Assembly: GCF_002003665.1 (NCBI RefSeq)
Contig: NZ_JATM01000002.1
Coordinates: forward strand, 62,001 to 126,000
Direction: 5' to 3'
Origin: Bombella intestini
GTDB taxonomy: Bacteria > Pseudomonadota > Alphaproteobacteria > Acetobacterales > Acetobacteraceae
DNA length: 64,000 nucleotides
This document shows, piece after piece, positions 16,797-26,365 of this stretch (positions are counted from its first letter, which is position 1; every line of letters begins with the position of its first letter). The notes under the pieces are model-generated. The model had not been told where the DNA came from. It saw only the letters and a list, made by a program, of their open reading frames with translations, and did not search any database. Made by a program: the position numbers and the translations under genes.

Positions 16797-18365
16797 ATGA
16801 CCGATCAACAGCACTCTGCGGTGAATTTCCTATCCGCACGGCGGCAAGCTTTTGCTGTCGTCATGGCCATCGAGCTATGGGAGCGTTTCGGTTATTACGG
16901 GATGCAGGCTGTTCTGACCGTCTTTATGGTCGTTCAGCTGCATATGCATGACCATGACGTCAACCTCATGCAAGGTGGGTTGGGGTTTCTCATGTACAGT
17001 CTCCCAGTGTTGGGGGGGCTGCTTGGGGATCAGTGTTTGGGGTCGCGGTTGACCATGCTCATGGGGGCTGTCGGGCTGACGGCAGGGTATGGGCTGCTAG
17101 CTCTCTCTCTTGGCTATCCAGATGTTTTCCTTCCAGCATTGACGCTAATTGCCCTGTCGAATGGGCTGTTTAAACCCAATGCAGGGACATTGGTACGCCG
17201 CATCTATGCCGGGGATGGTACGGCACTGGATGCCGCCTTTACGCTCTATTACATGGCCATCAATGTCGGTTCGACTGTTTCCATGCTGCTTATGCCATGG
17301 CTTCAGCAGCGTTATGGGGCGGCTGTGGCCTTTCTGGCGTGTTCTGGGGGGCTTCTAGTCGGGCTGGGTTATTATGCTGTGCGTGGCGGGCGGATGCGCC
17401 GTTTTCTGGTAGGGCGGGCGGCTGAGGCCTTAAAACAGCATGGGCCTACAGCCCTGCCCATCCCATTGATGGAGCGTTTGTCCGGCCCTGTAAGAAAAGG
17501 TGCTCTGGGCGGAGGAATTCTGCTTGTTCTGCTGGCTGTTTGGGCTTTTTGCACATGGGTGCTGCATAGCCCGACCTTGGTCAGGCTCTGCATCATTGTG
17601 GCCGGAGGGGGCCTGATCCTGCTCTGGGTCTGGCTTTATGCGCGGGCAAAGGAAAGTGAGAGACCCGGCCTTTTGCTGACTTACATCCTTTGCACCCAGA
17701 CGATGGCCTATCAGATTTTTTATCAGCAGATGCAAACCTCTCTGACACTCTTTGCTATGCGGGATGTGTCCGGTGTGTATCAACTTGGCCCTTGGCGTCT
17801 GTTCACCATGTCTGCCGGGCAGTTTCAGGCATTGAATCCGATAGCCGTCATGCTGTTTAGCCCAGTACTGGCGTGGCTGTACCGGCGTCATGCGAGCAAG
17901 GGGCATGATGCCTCTCCAGCGGTGAAAATTCTGTTGGGATATGGTTTGGTGACGCTGGCCTTTTTCATTTGGTGGGTGGCGTCTGGCCATAGTGCGGGGT
18001 TGGTGTCGCCGTGGGTGATGGTGGCAGGTTATGGCACCATGTCCCTCGGGGAACTTCTGACCATTGGGCTTGGTCTGGCTATTGTGGCCCGCTATGCCCC
18101 AGCCCGTATTAGTGCGGTTCTGATGGGAGCGTTGTTCCTGCTCTGGGGTATCGGCATGTATCTGGGTAGCCTTGTAGCGGACCTTGCGAGTGTCCCGGTG
18201 GATGCTAGCGGTAGTTTGGCAGGTTATGTGGCCCTGTTTAGAGGGCTGTTTCTGGGGTGTGGGGGGCTGTGCGTGATCATGGCCCTTTTGCTGCCACTAA
18301 CCCGTCGTTTGGGGCAGCAGCATCGTGATCAGCAAAAGGGGAAAGTTGTAAAAGAAGTCACATGA
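16797..18365 (+). CDS. POT-family proton-dependent oligopeptide transporter
   Basis: A 522-residue MFS transporter of the POT/PTR2 family, importing di- and tripeptides with protons. The family signature ELWERFGYYGMQAVL lies in TM1 at about residues 26-40, GGLLGDQCLGSRLTMLMGA follows, and LIALSNGLFKPNAG matches the PTR2 second signature region. About twelve to fourteen membrane segments are visible. It is apparently monocistronic. The ribosome-binding site is weak. Confidence 0.93.
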   Translation: MTDQQHSAVNFLSARRQAFAVVMAIELWERFGYYGMQAVLTVFMVVQLHMHDHDVNLMQGGLGFLMYSLPVLGGLLGDQCLGSRLTMLMGAVGLTAGYGLLALSLGYPDVFLPALTLIALSNGLFKPNAGTLVRRIYAGDGTALDAAFTLYYMAINVGSTVSMLLMPWLQQRYGAAVAFLACSGGLLVGLGYYAVRGGRMRRFLVGRAAEALKQHGPTALPIPLMERLSGPVRKGALGGGILLVLLAVWAFCTWVLHSPTLVRLCIIVAGGGLILLWVWLYARAKESERPGLLLTYILCTQTMAYQIFYQQMQTSLTLFAMRDVSGVYQLGPWRLFTMSAGQFQALNPIAVMLFSPVLAWLYRRHASKGHDASPAVKILLGYGLVTLAFFIWWVASGHSAGLVSPWVMVAGYGTMSLGELLTIGLGLAIVARYAPARISAVLMGALFLLWGIGMYLGSLVADLASVPVDASGSLAGYVALFRGLFLGCGGLCVIMALLLPLTRRLGQQHRDQQKGKVVKEVT

Positions 18366-18564
18366 AATTGACGCTGTAGATCGGACCGATATGGTACAGA
18401 CAGATTTCATCTCTGGATGTTAGCGATAAATTTTATTAAAGGGACAGTGTTATCCCTTACGGCAGTGCTGTCTGCAGCCTGTTTTAGCATTGTCGTGCTG
18501 AAGGCTGCCATGGTGCGTCTGGCCTTCAGGTCCCTCTCCGATCAACGGCTATAAAGGCTAGTGT
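18366..18564. other. Intergenic leader region of the OprB porin gene
   Basis: About 200 bases with no ORF. It contains an imperfect hairpin at about 18477-18515 (outer arms AGCC and GGCT). It is likely the promoter and untranslated leader of the porin gene. No known riboswitch pattern is recognised. Confidence 0.4.
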
Positions 18565-20154
18565 ATGCGTGGAATGTGGCAGAAGGCGGCTGGTACGGCG
18601 GCAATGGGTATTGCTCTGATGCTGGGGAGTCATGCCGTTTTTGCACAGGATTCCGCCTCTGCTTCATCATCTGTCAGACAGGGAGGTGGCTCCGTTGGTG
18701 ATGTTACACCTGCTCAACGTCAGGAATTGTTGAAGGCAGGGCATTACGGTGTCACTAAAACGGATGAGCAGCGGGCTTTCGGGTCTGTGCCGCTTCCGAT
18801 CCCGGGAGATTCTTTTTCCCGTGGGGCCTCCGAACAGGCAGCCCCAGCGCAGCAGAAGGGGCTTTTCCCCAATAGTTGGCATGATTTTGTCAATCAGGAT
18901 GGGTTTTTCGGGGACCCATGGGGCGCACGGAGCTGGCTGGCCGATCACGGTGTGACGGTGGGTGGGCGTTATTTTCAGGATTCGGCAGGCAATCCATTCG
19001 GGGGGAAATCCCGTGCGGCTCGCTATGCGGATGAAGAAGCCCTGTCTCTGGATTTTGATCTGAAGAAGCTGACAGGTGTCGCCTTCAATGCTGGTGTACT
19101 GCATTTCCTGACCCTAGCCCGTCAGGGGGCTGGGCTGGGGAATACACTGCCTGTCATTGATAGCCCGATGGAGATTTATGGCGCAGGTGAAACCATGCGC
19201 CTTGGCCGCCTTAGCTGGGAAATGCACTGGAATAATTATGTCCAGACCGAGGTTGGTGAGATCAATACGGAGAATGACTTCGAGCAGTCTTCCACCTATT
19301 GGGGGGCTAACCTGTACTGCCAGTTTCAGAATAACGGCATCTGCGGTATGCCGCAGTCTATCGCCATGAACTCGGGCTACGGCTTCTACCCTACGGCCCA
19401 TCCGGGGGCGTGGATCAAGCTCTACCCGGCGGGGAATGACCATTATTTGGTGCAGTTTGGGGCTTACAGTGTGGACCCGACTATTTCCGGTGTACGGAAT
19501 GGTTGGAAGATGAATCTACATGGGGCGACTGGCACCTTCCTGCCATTTCAGCTTGGTTGGCATCAGGGTGGCGGTGATGATTATAGCGGCCCGTTGCAGA
19601 CGAATATAAAGATTGGTGGTTATTGGGATACGTCCGAAGTTAAGAACGTTTATGGCCAGATGGGAACCTATAATATCCCGGCCTCGGCAGCGCAGGATGC
19701 ACCAGTCTCCAAGGTGCGGGGACGGTTTGGTGGGTGGTTCCAATTCGACCGCATGTTGCAGCGTGATGGTGCAGACCCTCATCGTGGCACAGCATTTTTT
19801 GCTTCCTTCACATGGGGTGATCCCCGTACGGCCATTGCCCCTTATTTCGTGACGGCTGGTATCACCCGTAAAGGTACCTTTGCCAGCCGCCCCGATGATA
19901 CGATTAGCTTCGGCATGAAAGCTCTTTGGGCTAATCCGAAAGTCACACATTGGATAGAGCACCTCCAGCATACGGGGCGGGGTGCTGGGCTATATGCTCC
20001 ACATTCGGAAGAAGCTATCGAGCTTAATTACGGATATCGTCCCACACGTTGGCTGCTTTTGCGACCGGGGCTGCAGTATCTTTGGAGTCCGGGAGCTGTG
20101 AAGCGGTATAAGGATGCCATGCTGATTGATTTGGAATCTTCCATTTCTTTCTAA
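18565..20154 (+). CDS. OprB-family carbohydrate-selective porin
   Basis: An outer-membrane porin of 529 residues. It has a signal peptide (residues 1-28, ending AVFAQ), then a low-complexity Ser/Gln-rich stretch of about 70 residues. The OprB barrel begins around GDPWGARSWLADHGVTVGGRY and ends in the C-terminal Phe (LESSISF) typical of outer-membrane barrels. Internal motifs such as GWHQGGG and GYRPTRWLLLRPGLQYLWSPG match the family. In acetic acid bacteria these porins admit glucose and other sugars for periplasmic oxidation. ATG 18574 is an alternative start. A terminator follows. Confidence 0.92.
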   Translation: MRGMWQKAAGTAAMGIALMLGSHAVFAQDSASASSSVRQGGGSVGDVTPAQRQELLKAGHYGVTKTDEQRAFGSVPLPIPGDSFSRGASEQAAPAQQKGLFPNSWHDFVNQDGFFGDPWGARSWLADHGVTVGGRYFQDSAGNPFGGKSRAARYADEEALSLDFDLKKLTGVAFNAGVLHFLTLARQGAGLGNTLPVIDSPMEIYGAGETMRLGRLSWEMHWNNYVQTEVGEINTENDFEQSSTYWGANLYCQFQNNGICGMPQSIAMNSGYGFYPTAHPGAWIKLYPAGNDHYLVQFGAYSVDPTISGVRNGWKMNLHGATGTFLPFQLGWHQGGGDDYSGPLQTNIKIGGYWDTSEVKNVYGQMGTYNIPASAAQDAPVSKVRGRFGGWFQFDRMLQRDGADPHRGTAFFASFTWGDPRTAIAPYFVTAGITRKGTFASRPDDTISFGMKALWANPKVTHWIEHLQHTGRGAGLYAPHSEEAIELNYGYRPTRWLLLRPGLQYLWSPGAVKRYKDAMLIDLESSISF

Positions 20155-20175
20155 CTGGGGATGTAAAGACGGATA

Positions 20176-20209
20176 GAGGGGACTGCCTGATTGTGCGGTC
20201 CCCTTTTTT
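20176..20209 (+). terminator. Rho-independent terminator of the OprB porin gene
   Basis: A 9-10 bp stem, AGGGGACTGC with GCGGTCCCCT (one G-T pair), has an 8-base loop and is followed by TTTTT. It lies about 22 bases after the porin stop. Confidence 0.85.
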
Positions 20210-20293
20210 GTGTCTGGTTTTTGGGCGGGAAGGTCGTTTTGCTGTTGTTCCGTTTTTCAGAAGATGGATATACTTACGGAGGCGGAACAATAT

Positions 20294-21655
20294 ATGGGAT
20301 GGATCATGCAGCACTGGCGGTATGTTGTGATGATGATGGGCTTGTGTGGTGGGGTCGATCTGGGGCTGGAGGGCGCACAGGCCGCCCCTAGCGAGCAAGG
20401 TGGGTCCGTTCAGGCTACGCAGGTTGGCTCTGCTTCTTCAGGCTCGGTGGGTTCATCCCCGGCCCCGGTACCCAGTGCTGTACAGCCTGCCACAGTGCCT
20501 TCAGCAGGGAAAAGTTGGTTCTCCGACATTGATGTTGGCCTGCAGGTAGAAGGTGGGGCGATGGCCAATACGGGCCATCCTGATAATGGCATGAATTTTG
20601 GCCAGCTGCTCCAGTCTCATAGCGATACGGGGATGCTCAATCAGGTTGCTCTGACGATCACAAAACCTGTGGATTCGATTGGTGAGGGTTATGGTCTGGG
20701 GGCTAATATCCAGATGCTTTATGGCTCCGATGCTAGAGCGTACATTACCACCGGGATTTCTGACCGCTGGCTGGATCATCACCGTTATCAGCTAACGCCC
20801 ATTCAGGCTAACATCGCCCTGCATATGCCGTGGCTGGCAAAAGACGGGTTGGATATGCAGCTGGGGATTCTTTCGTCTCCCATGGGGGTGGAGGTGCTGA
20901 ATCCGGCAGGACGTGCTTTTTATACCATGTCTTATACGGCGCAGTATTCCAATCCCTTTGAGCATGTTGGTTTTTATGGGCAATGGCATCTGAATTCTCA
21001 TTATGCCGTTCTGTTTGGGATGGATGCAGGGAATCAGAAGTCCTTTGGCCGTGGGAATAATAACGGTGAGCCAGCGGGTTATGTAGGGTTTAATGCCAGC
21101 CAGTTGGCTGGTGGTGCCCTATCTGTGACTTATCTGCTGCGTGTCGGGCCAGAAGACCCCCGCCGCCTGCTGGGTAGTCATCGGGCACATGAGGCACAGC
21201 GTTTTTGGAATGACATCAACGCTACATGGCAGATCAATCCCAAATGGAGCCTGACAGCTGAGGCCACGCAGGTTCATGATGAAGGGTTGGATGCCAATAC
21301 ATGGAGTGGCGTTGTATGGGGAGCCTATGCAGCCACTTCGACCCTGACCTTTAACGCTCGGGCAGAAGTATATCGGGATAGTACGGGCCAATTTGTCGTG
21401 CAGTACCCGGAAGATACAGGTTACGGGCGGTCACTGCTGGGCCTGCCTGCACGCACTTATACCGCCCCAGCGACTACCTACGGCGATTTGTCCTTTAACG
21501 CCGTCTGGCGGCCGAACATCGGCCATCACATCAAGTTGCTTCAGATCCGCCCAGAAATTCGGTTTGATCGTTCGCTCAACAATACCCGCCCTTTTGCTGA
21601 CTTCCGGCATCAGAATCGTATCTTGATTGGCGGGGATGTGACGCTCGGTTTCTGA
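20294..21655 (+). CDS. Beta-barrel porin-2 (OmpL-like) outer-membrane protein
   Basis: A 453-residue outer-membrane barrel of the OmpL-like porin-2 (BBP2) group, distinct from OprB. The signal peptide covers about residues 1-27 (ending AQAA), with a Ser/Pro/Val-rich linker to about 75. The barrel follows with aromatic alternating strands, the stretch EVLNPAGRAFYTMSYTAQYS, and a C-terminal Phe (GDVTLGF). The frame is open to 20210. ATG 20294 is chosen because a signal peptide follows it directly and GGAGG lies upstream, though somewhat far. ATG 20264 and 20306 are alternatives. Substrate unknown. Confidence 0.8.
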   Translation: MGWIMQHWRYVVMMMGLCGGVDLGLEGAQAAPSEQGGSVQATQVGSASSGSVGSSPAPVPSAVQPATVPSAGKSWFSDIDVGLQVEGGAMANTGHPDNGMNFGQLLQSHSDTGMLNQVALTITKPVDSIGEGYGLGANIQMLYGSDARAYITTGISDRWLDHHRYQLTPIQANIALHMPWLAKDGLDMQLGILSSPMGVEVLNPAGRAFYTMSYTAQYSNPFEHVGFYGQWHLNSHYAVLFGMDAGNQKSFGRGNNNGEPAGYVGFNASQLAGGALSVTYLLRVGPEDPRRLLGSHRAHEAQRFWNDINATWQINPKWSLTAEATQVHDEGLDANTWSGVVWGAYAATSTLTFNARAEVYRDSTGQFVVQYPEDTGYGRSLLGLPARTYTAPATTYGDLSFNAVWRPNIGHHIKLLQIRPEIRFDRSLNNTRPFADFRHQNRILIGGDVTLGF

Positions 21656-21664
21656 GGGAAGAAA

Positions 21665-21691
21665 TAGGGCACGGTCTGTTCCGTGCCCTTC
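21665..21691. terminator. Hairpin between convergent porin and queF genes
   Basis: A perfect 9-bp stem, AGGGCACGG with CCGTGCCCT, has a 6-base loop and lies 10 bases after the porin stop and 9 bases from the queF stop. The T-run is short on both sides, so termination strength is uncertain. Confidence 0.55.
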
Positions 21692-21699
21692 ATGTGGTT

Positions 21700-22188
21700 T
21701 TAGCCACGCCCCCGGTAGCCGGGAACATCCTGTGCGGGAATCCAAACATCAGCCGGGGCGGGGCCTGTTTGCCAGAAGACATCAATCGGCATACCGCCAC
21801 GGGGATACCAGTAGGCTCCGATACGCAGCCATTCTGGGTCTAGTAGCTCTACAAGGCGTGTGGCGATGGTCACAGAACAATCCTCATGGAAGGCCCCATG
21901 ATTGCGAAAGCTGGTGAGATAGAGTTTGAGAGACTTGCTCTCTACAATCCAATCCCGCGGGATGTAGTCGATGACGATATGGGCAAAATCCGGCTGGCCT
22001 GTCACCGGGCAGAGGGATGTGAATTCTGGTGCGGTGAAGCGGACAACATAACGCCGCCCTTTATGGGGGGCCGGGACACGCTCCAGCTCGGCAACATCGG
22101 GCGACTCCGGCTGGATGGTCTGTCGGCCAAGTTGGTTGAGTTTTTCCGTGCCGGGAGCGGTGGGGCCTTTGGGTGTGTGATCGGTCAT
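21700..22188 (-). CDS. queF: NADPH-dependent 7-cyano-7-deazaguanine reductase QueF
   Basis: Reduces preQ0 to preQ1 in queuosine biosynthesis. At 162 residues it is the short, single-domain QueF type. The active-site cysteine is C60 in [13 protein letters not shown] with the conserved Asp at D67. The QueF motif ESKSLKLYL (83-91) binds NADPH, and [11 protein letters not shown] holds further conserved residues. AAAGGA lies eight bases upstream of the ATG. No other queuosine gene is in the window, and no preQ1 riboswitch pattern was found upstream. Confidence 0.96.
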   Translation of the reverse strand: MTDHTPKGPTAPGTEKLNQLGRQTIQPESPDVAELERVPAPHKGRRYVVRFTAPEFTSLCPVTGQPDFAHIVIDYIPRDWIVESKSLKLYLTSFRNHGAFHEDCSVTIATRLVELLDPEWLRIGAYWYPRGGMPIDVFWQTGPAPADVWIPAQDVPGYRGRG

Positions 22189-22341
22189 GAAACTGGTCCT
22201 TTGCCGCAGGAATAAAAAAATGAAGGCATAAAATCTGATGCTGTACGGGGTTAATACACGGTTCGGATTTGCAAAAAAATCAGTTTCGGTGCAGTAAGGG
22301 CATCATTCTGTCCCAATCTGTCACTTCCTGAAAGATCGTTC

Positions 22342-24162
22342 ATGGACATCCGTAACATTGCCATTATTGCCCATGTCGATCATGGGAAAACAACACTCGT
22401 CGATCAGCTACTCCAGCAGTCTGGTACTTTCCGTGAGAATCAGGCCGTCACCGAGCGTGCTATGGATAGCAATGATCTTGAGCGTGAGCGCGGGATTACC
22501 ATTCTCGCTAAATGTACCTCTGTTGTGTGGAAGAACACCCGCATCAACATCATCGACACACCGGGCCACGCCGACTTCGGCGGTGAGGTGGAGCGCATCC
22601 TGAGCATGGTGGATGGTGCCGTGATTCTGGTGGATGCCGCTGAGGGTGCCCTGCCGCAGACAAAATTCGTGCTTGGTAAGGCTCTGGCCCGTGGCCTGCG
22701 CCCGATGGTTGTCGTCAATAAGGTGGACCGTGGCGATGCTCGCCCGGACGAGGTGCATGATGAGGTGTTCGACCTCTTCGCTGCCCTTGGTGCCAATGAT
22801 GAGCAGCTGGACTTCCCCATGCTTTACGCTTCTGGCCGTCAGGGCTGGGCCGATACAGAGCTGGAAGGTCCGCGCGAAAACCTGCATCCGCTGTTCGACC
22901 TCGTTCTTAAGCATGTTCCGAGCCCGGGTCTGGACAAGGACAAGCCGTTTGCCATGGTCTCCACCATTCTGGAGAGCGATAACTTCCTTGGTCGTATCCT
23001 GACAGGCCGTATCGAGCAGGGTCGTGCCAAGGTGAATATGCCTATTCGTGCGCTGCGTGCCGATGGCAGCGTGGTCGAGGCAGGTCGTATCACCAAGCTG
23101 CTGTCCTTCCGTGGTCTGGATCGTGTGCCTGTCGAGGAAGCTGAAGCGGGTGATATTGTCGCCATTGCTGGTCTTTCCGAGGCTACCATTCCTGACACGC
23201 TGGCCGAGCCGTCCATCGAGGAGCCGCTGCCCTCCACACCGATCGACCCGCCGACCCTCTCCATGACCTTCCGTATTAATGACGGTCCGCTGGGTGGTCG
23301 TGAAGGCAAGAAGGTGACGTCCCGCCAGATCCGTGACCGCCTCTTTAAGGAGACGGAAGGCAACGTGGCCATTAAGGTGACGGACAGCCCGGAAAGCGAG
23401 GCTTTCGAGGTGGCTGGTCGTGGTGAGCTTCAGTTGGGCGTTCTGATTGAGAACATGCGCCGTGAAGGCTTCGAGCTGACCATCGGTCGTCCTCGTGTGC
23501 TGTTCCGTGAGAACCCGGAAACGGGTGAGCAGGAAGAGCCGTTTGAGGAAGTCGTCATCGATGTGGACGAGCCTTATTCCGGTGTGGTCGTGGAGAAGAT
23601 GTCTCTGCGTAAGGGCGTGATGCAGGACATGCGTCAGTCCGGCGGTGACAAGGTTCGCCTGACATTCATGATCCCGTCCCGTGGTCTGATCGGCTATCAC
23701 GGCGAGTTCCTGACCGACACCCGTGGGTCCGGTCTGATGAACCGTCTCTTCCATTCCTACCAGCCGCATGCTGGTGCGATTGAAGGCCGCCGTAACGGCT
23801 CCCTGATCTCTGCCGAGGATGGTGCAACAACGCCGTATGCATTGTTCTCTCTTCAGGATCGTGGGACGCTCTTTGTGGATGCAGGTGAGAAAATCTACAC
23901 CGGCATGATCCTTGGTGAACATTCCCGTGAGAATGATCTGGAAGTGAACGCCGTGCGTGAGAAGAAGCTCACGAACATGCGTGCCTCCGGTAAGGATGAT
24001 GCTGTTGTGCTGGTTCCGCCCCGCAAGATGAGCCTCGAGCAGGCCATTGCCTACATCGAGGATGATGAGCTGGTGGAAGTTACACCATCTGCCATCCGTC
24101 TGCGTAAGCGTTATCTGGACCCGCACGAGCGCAAGCGTGCCGCTCGTGGTGCGAAGGGCTAA
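22342..24162 (+). CDS. typA: Ribosome-associated GTPase TypA/BipA
   Basis: A translational GTPase of 606 residues acting on the 50S subunit, important in stress and cold. It has AHVDHGKTTLVDQLL (G1) at 10-24, RGITI (G2), DTPGHADFGGEVER (G3) and NKVDR (G4). Domains II, III and V follow, ending in the TypA-specific C-terminal domain (EFLTDTRGSGLMNRLFHSY, then SAIRLRKRYLDPHERKR). Codon use is strongly biased, producing long antisense reading frames that are not genes. A terminator follows. Confidence 0.98.
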   Translation: MDIRNIAIIAHVDHGKTTLVDQLLQQSGTFRENQAVTERAMDSNDLERERGITILAKCTSVVWKNTRINIIDTPGHADFGGEVERILSMVDGAVILVDAAEGALPQTKFVLGKALARGLRPMVVVNKVDRGDARPDEVHDEVFDLFAALGANDEQLDFPMLYASGRQGWADTELEGPRENLHPLFDLVLKHVPSPGLDKDKPFAMVSTILESDNFLGRILTGRIEQGRAKVNMPIRALRADGSVVEAGRITKLLSFRGLDRVPVEEAEAGDIVAIAGLSEATIPDTLAEPSIEEPLPSTPIDPPTLSMTFRINDGPLGGREGKKVTSRQIRDRLFKETEGNVAIKVTDSPESEAFEVAGRGELQLGVLIENMRREGFELTIGRPRVLFRENPETGEQEEPFEEVVIDVDEPYSGVVVEKMSLRKGVMQDMRQSGGDKVRLTFMIPSRGLIGYHGEFLTDTRGSGLMNRLFHSYQPHAGAIEGRRNGSLISAEDGATTPYALFSLQDRGTLFVDAGEKIYTGMILGEHSRENDLEVNAVREKKLTNMRASGKDDAVVLVPPRKMSLEQAIAYIEDDELVEVTPSAIRLRKRYLDPHERKRAARGAKG

Positions 24163-24190
24163 GGCTCCGCATCCGTTTCGGGATATATGG

Positions 24191-24220
24191 AAAGGCCGGG
24201 GCATTGCTCCGGCCTTTTTC
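24191..24220 (+). terminator. Rho-independent terminator of typA
   Basis: The stem AAAGGCCGG (24191-24199) pairs with CCGGCCTTT and continues into TTTT after a short loop. It lies about 29 bases after the typA stop. Confidence 0.85.
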
Positions 24221-24296
24221 TATGTCAGGCTGTATCGGGTTCCTGCCCCCTTGTGGCATGATGGTGGGGCTTCACAAGGGAAGAAGGGAAAATGTC

Positions 24297-24590
24297 ATGA
24301 CCAAGAGCCTCTATGCCACGATGAAAGCACTCCCCGGCCATAGGGAGAAGGTTGCCAGCCTGCTGACAGCCCTAGCCGAGAATGTACGGGCCGAGCCGGG
24401 TTGCGTGCGGTTTATTGTCTATACGTTGGAGGATGAGCCGGACCTGTTCCATGTTGAGGAAAGTTACCGGGATGAGGCGGCTTTCAAGGCCCATATGGGG
24501 ACCGAGCATGGGCGTGTGTTCAATAAGGCTATTGAGACTCTTGTTGAAGGCGGGGCTTCAAAGGTTGTTTTCCTGAAGAAAGTCGCCTGA
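24297..24590 (+). CDS. Antibiotic-biosynthesis-monooxygenase-fold protein
   Basis: A 97-residue protein of the ABM superfamily (YgiN-like putative quinol monooxygenase). It has the dimeric alpha/beta barrel pattern: SLYATMKALPGHREKVASLL, then RAEPGCVRFIVYTLEDEPDLFHVEESYRD and FKAHMGTEHG. The frame is open upstream to 24204, but ATG 24297 has AAGGGA eight bases upstream and gives the normal family length. The substrate is not known. It is a monocistronic unit with its own terminator. Confidence 0.88.
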   Translation: MTKSLYATMKALPGHREKVASLLTALAENVRAEPGCVRFIVYTLEDEPDLFHVEESYRDEAAFKAHMGTEHGRVFNKAIETLVEGGASKVVFLKKVA

Positions 24591-24618
24591 CAGAACCTGT
24601 CATCAGGTAGATAAAAGA

Positions 24619-24654
24619 AAAGCAGGTGACCCAGTCCGGGCACCTGCTTTTTTT
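24619..24654 (+). terminator. Rho-independent terminator, convergent pair
   Basis: A 10-bp perfect stem, AAAGCAGGTG (24619-24628) with CACCTGCTTT (24641-24650), is followed by TTTT. It separates the monooxygenase-like gene from the convergent ferredoxin-NADP reductase gene; the A-run on the left lets it serve both. Confidence 0.88.
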
Positions 24655-24672
24655 ATGGGCGGCGAAACCGTA

Positions 24673-25719
24673 TCAGGGCGTGCCCGGTTGGCCCCGGCTC
24701 GTGGAATGTTCAAAACGCAGAGCCTTGTCGGGATGGGCGACATGATGCGCCGCATGGGCTGCTACTGCCCCTTCGGAGAAGCCTTGAAGGATTAGCTTCA
24801 TTTTGCCGGGATATTGGGCCACGTCACCAATGGCAAAGATGCCTTCAAGACTGGTCTGCATAGTGGCTGGGTTCACGGCGATAGTGCTACGCTGTGTTTC
24901 CAGCCCCCATGAGGCTACAGGGCCAAGATCGGTTGAAAGCCCATAGAAAGGCAGCAGTACGTCAGCTTCCAGAGAGCGGACTGTCTCATCCATGGCAATG
25001 AGGTCTACATGGGTCAGCTGGCCGTTTTCGCCCTTTAGGCCATGCAGCTGGTAGGGAACGACCTTCTCGATAGCCCCGGCGGTAATTTTTGCTTCAATCT
25101 GTGCCAGTGTCTCCGGTGCTCCACGGAAGCGGTCCCGCCGGTGGACGAGGTAAACTTTCTCGGCAAGGTCGGAAAGGGAGAGGGCCCAGTCCAGCGCAGA
25201 ATCTCCGCCGCCTGCTACAACAATGCGCTTGCCGGTGAAGTCGGCCCGTTTCTTCACATAATACTGCACGGCACCGCTGCGTTCATAAGCATCCAGCCCT
25301 TCCAGAGGGGGACGGTTTGGTCCGAAGGCACCGGCACCGGCAGCGATGATGATAGCTTTGGCATGGATTGTGTCGCCACGCTCATTCTTCAGGGTGAAGG
25401 CCCCGGCCTCACCTTCCAGATGGCTAACCCGGCTGCCAAGCAGGCGGGGCACGTTGAAGGGAGCAATTTGCTCCTCTAGGGCGGCAATAAGGTCTCCGCC
25501 GGTGATAGAGGGATGGGCCGGAATGTCATAAATCGGTTTTTCCGGGTATAGGGCGGCACATTGCCCCCCCACACTGTCGAGAACATCCGTCAGGATGCAG
25601 TCCAGACGTAGCATCCGACATTCAAAAGCGGCAAAAAGTGCCGTTGGGCCTGCGCCAATAATGGCGACATCTGTCGTGTGGGTAGAAGCTGCATGTGTCA
25701 TGCTAGTATTCATAAGCAT
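24673..25719 (-). CDS. Ferredoxin/flavodoxin-NADP+ reductase (TrxR-like type)
   Basis: A 348-residue flavoprotein of the YumC/TrxR-like ferredoxin-NADP+ reductase class, a homodimer that exchanges electrons between NADPH and ferredoxin. The FAD-binding GAGPTALFAAFE is at about 22-33. The class motif SVGGQCAALYPEKPIYDIPAHP follows. The NADPH-binding GGGDSALDWALSL is near 168, and GIFAIGDVAQYPGK is the second FAD contact. The redox CxxC of true thioredoxin reductase is absent, which separates the two. GAGG lies seven bases before the ATG. It is divergent from tsaE. Confidence 0.93.
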   Translation of the reverse strand: MLMNTSMTHAASTHTTDVAIIGAGPTALFAAFECRMLRLDCILTDVLDSVGGQCAALYPEKPIYDIPAHPSITGGDLIAALEEQIAPFNVPRLLGSRVSHLEGEAGAFTLKNERGDTIHAKAIIIAAGAGAFGPNRPPLEGLDAYERSGAVQYYVKKRADFTGKRIVVAGGGDSALDWALSLSDLAEKVYLVHRRDRFRGAPETLAQIEAKITAGAIEKVVPYQLHGLKGENGQLTHVDLIAMDETVRSLEADVLLPFYGLSTDLGPVASWGLETQRSTIAVNPATMQTSLEGIFAIGDVAQYPGKMKLILQGFSEGAVAAHAAHHVAHPDKALRFEHSTSRGQPGTP

Positions 25720-25891
25720 TTTTTCGCCTCACGAGTAGAGGTTTGTTTTTTACATGTCCGGTAGTGTGGCTTCTTTTTTATTCTTCCGACAGAAACGGAC
25801 GTAGACGGTAGAGGCTTTCTCTTGTGTCTTGATGACGCTTCGGTAATGGTGGCAGACATCATATCAGGTAGCGATACGGGGCATTTTTCCT

Positions 25892-26365
25892 ATGGACGTG
25901 CATCTTTCTTCTCCTCAGCAGACGGTTCTTCTGGCACGGCATCTTGCAGGGATGCTCGGCAGCGGGGACTGTCTGGCTCTTCAAGGGGAGATGGGTGCCG
26001 GTAAAAGCACATTTGCCCGGGCATTAATCCGCCATCTGGTAGGTGATGAGTCTCTGGAAGTCCCCAGCCCGACTTTTGCACTGGTCCAACCCTATGACAC
26101 CAAGGCTGGAACGGTGTTCCATTATGATCTCTGGCGTCTATCCGGCCCAGATGAATTGTATGAACTGTCTTGGGATGATGCTTGTGAGAGTATCATGCTG
26201 GTGGAATGGCCAGAACGTGCCGAAGAGCTGATGCCTGAGGATGCACTGTATTTCATGTTCGTACATGGGAGGGGTGAGGAGGAACGTGTTGTAACCCTGC
26301 GTGGTTGGCCGGAGGAACGACTGAAGGCTCTTTCGGCAACGTTGGTGGAGGGGCTGACGCCATGA
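25892..26365 (+). CDS. tsaE: tRNA t6A biosynthesis ATPase TsaE
   Basis: A 157-residue P-loop ATPase that works with TsaB and TsaD to make N6-threonylcarbamoyladenosine in ANN-reading tRNAs. Walker A GEMGAGKST is at 32-40. The family motif VPSPTFALVQPYD and the aromatic HYDLWRLSGPDELYEL follow, then VEWPERAEELMP. Its TGA overlaps the addB ATG (ATGA at 26362-26365). In many alphaproteobacteria amgK and murU lie between tsaE and addB; here they do not. Confidence 0.95.
   Translation: MDVHLSSPQQTVLLARHLAGMLGSGDCLALQGEMGAGKSTFARALIRHLVGDESLEVPSPTFALVQPYDTKAGTVFHYDLWRLSGPDELYELSWDDACESIMLVEWPERAEELMPEDALYFMFVHGRGEEERVVTLRGWPEERLKALSATLVEGLTP

Noticed and set aside
18565-21655. The two porin genes as a broken or duplicated single gene
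   Set aside because: They have separate signal peptides, a terminator between them, and different barrel families (OprB and OmpL-like porin-2).
22189-22341. A preQ1 riboswitch upstream of queF
   Set aside because: The short conserved aptamer pattern of preQ1 riboswitches could not be found in the leader.
22408-24204. A 598-residue reading frame antisense to typA
   Set aside because: It is a shadow of the strongly biased codon use of typA. It has no ribosome-binding site and no recognisable domain.
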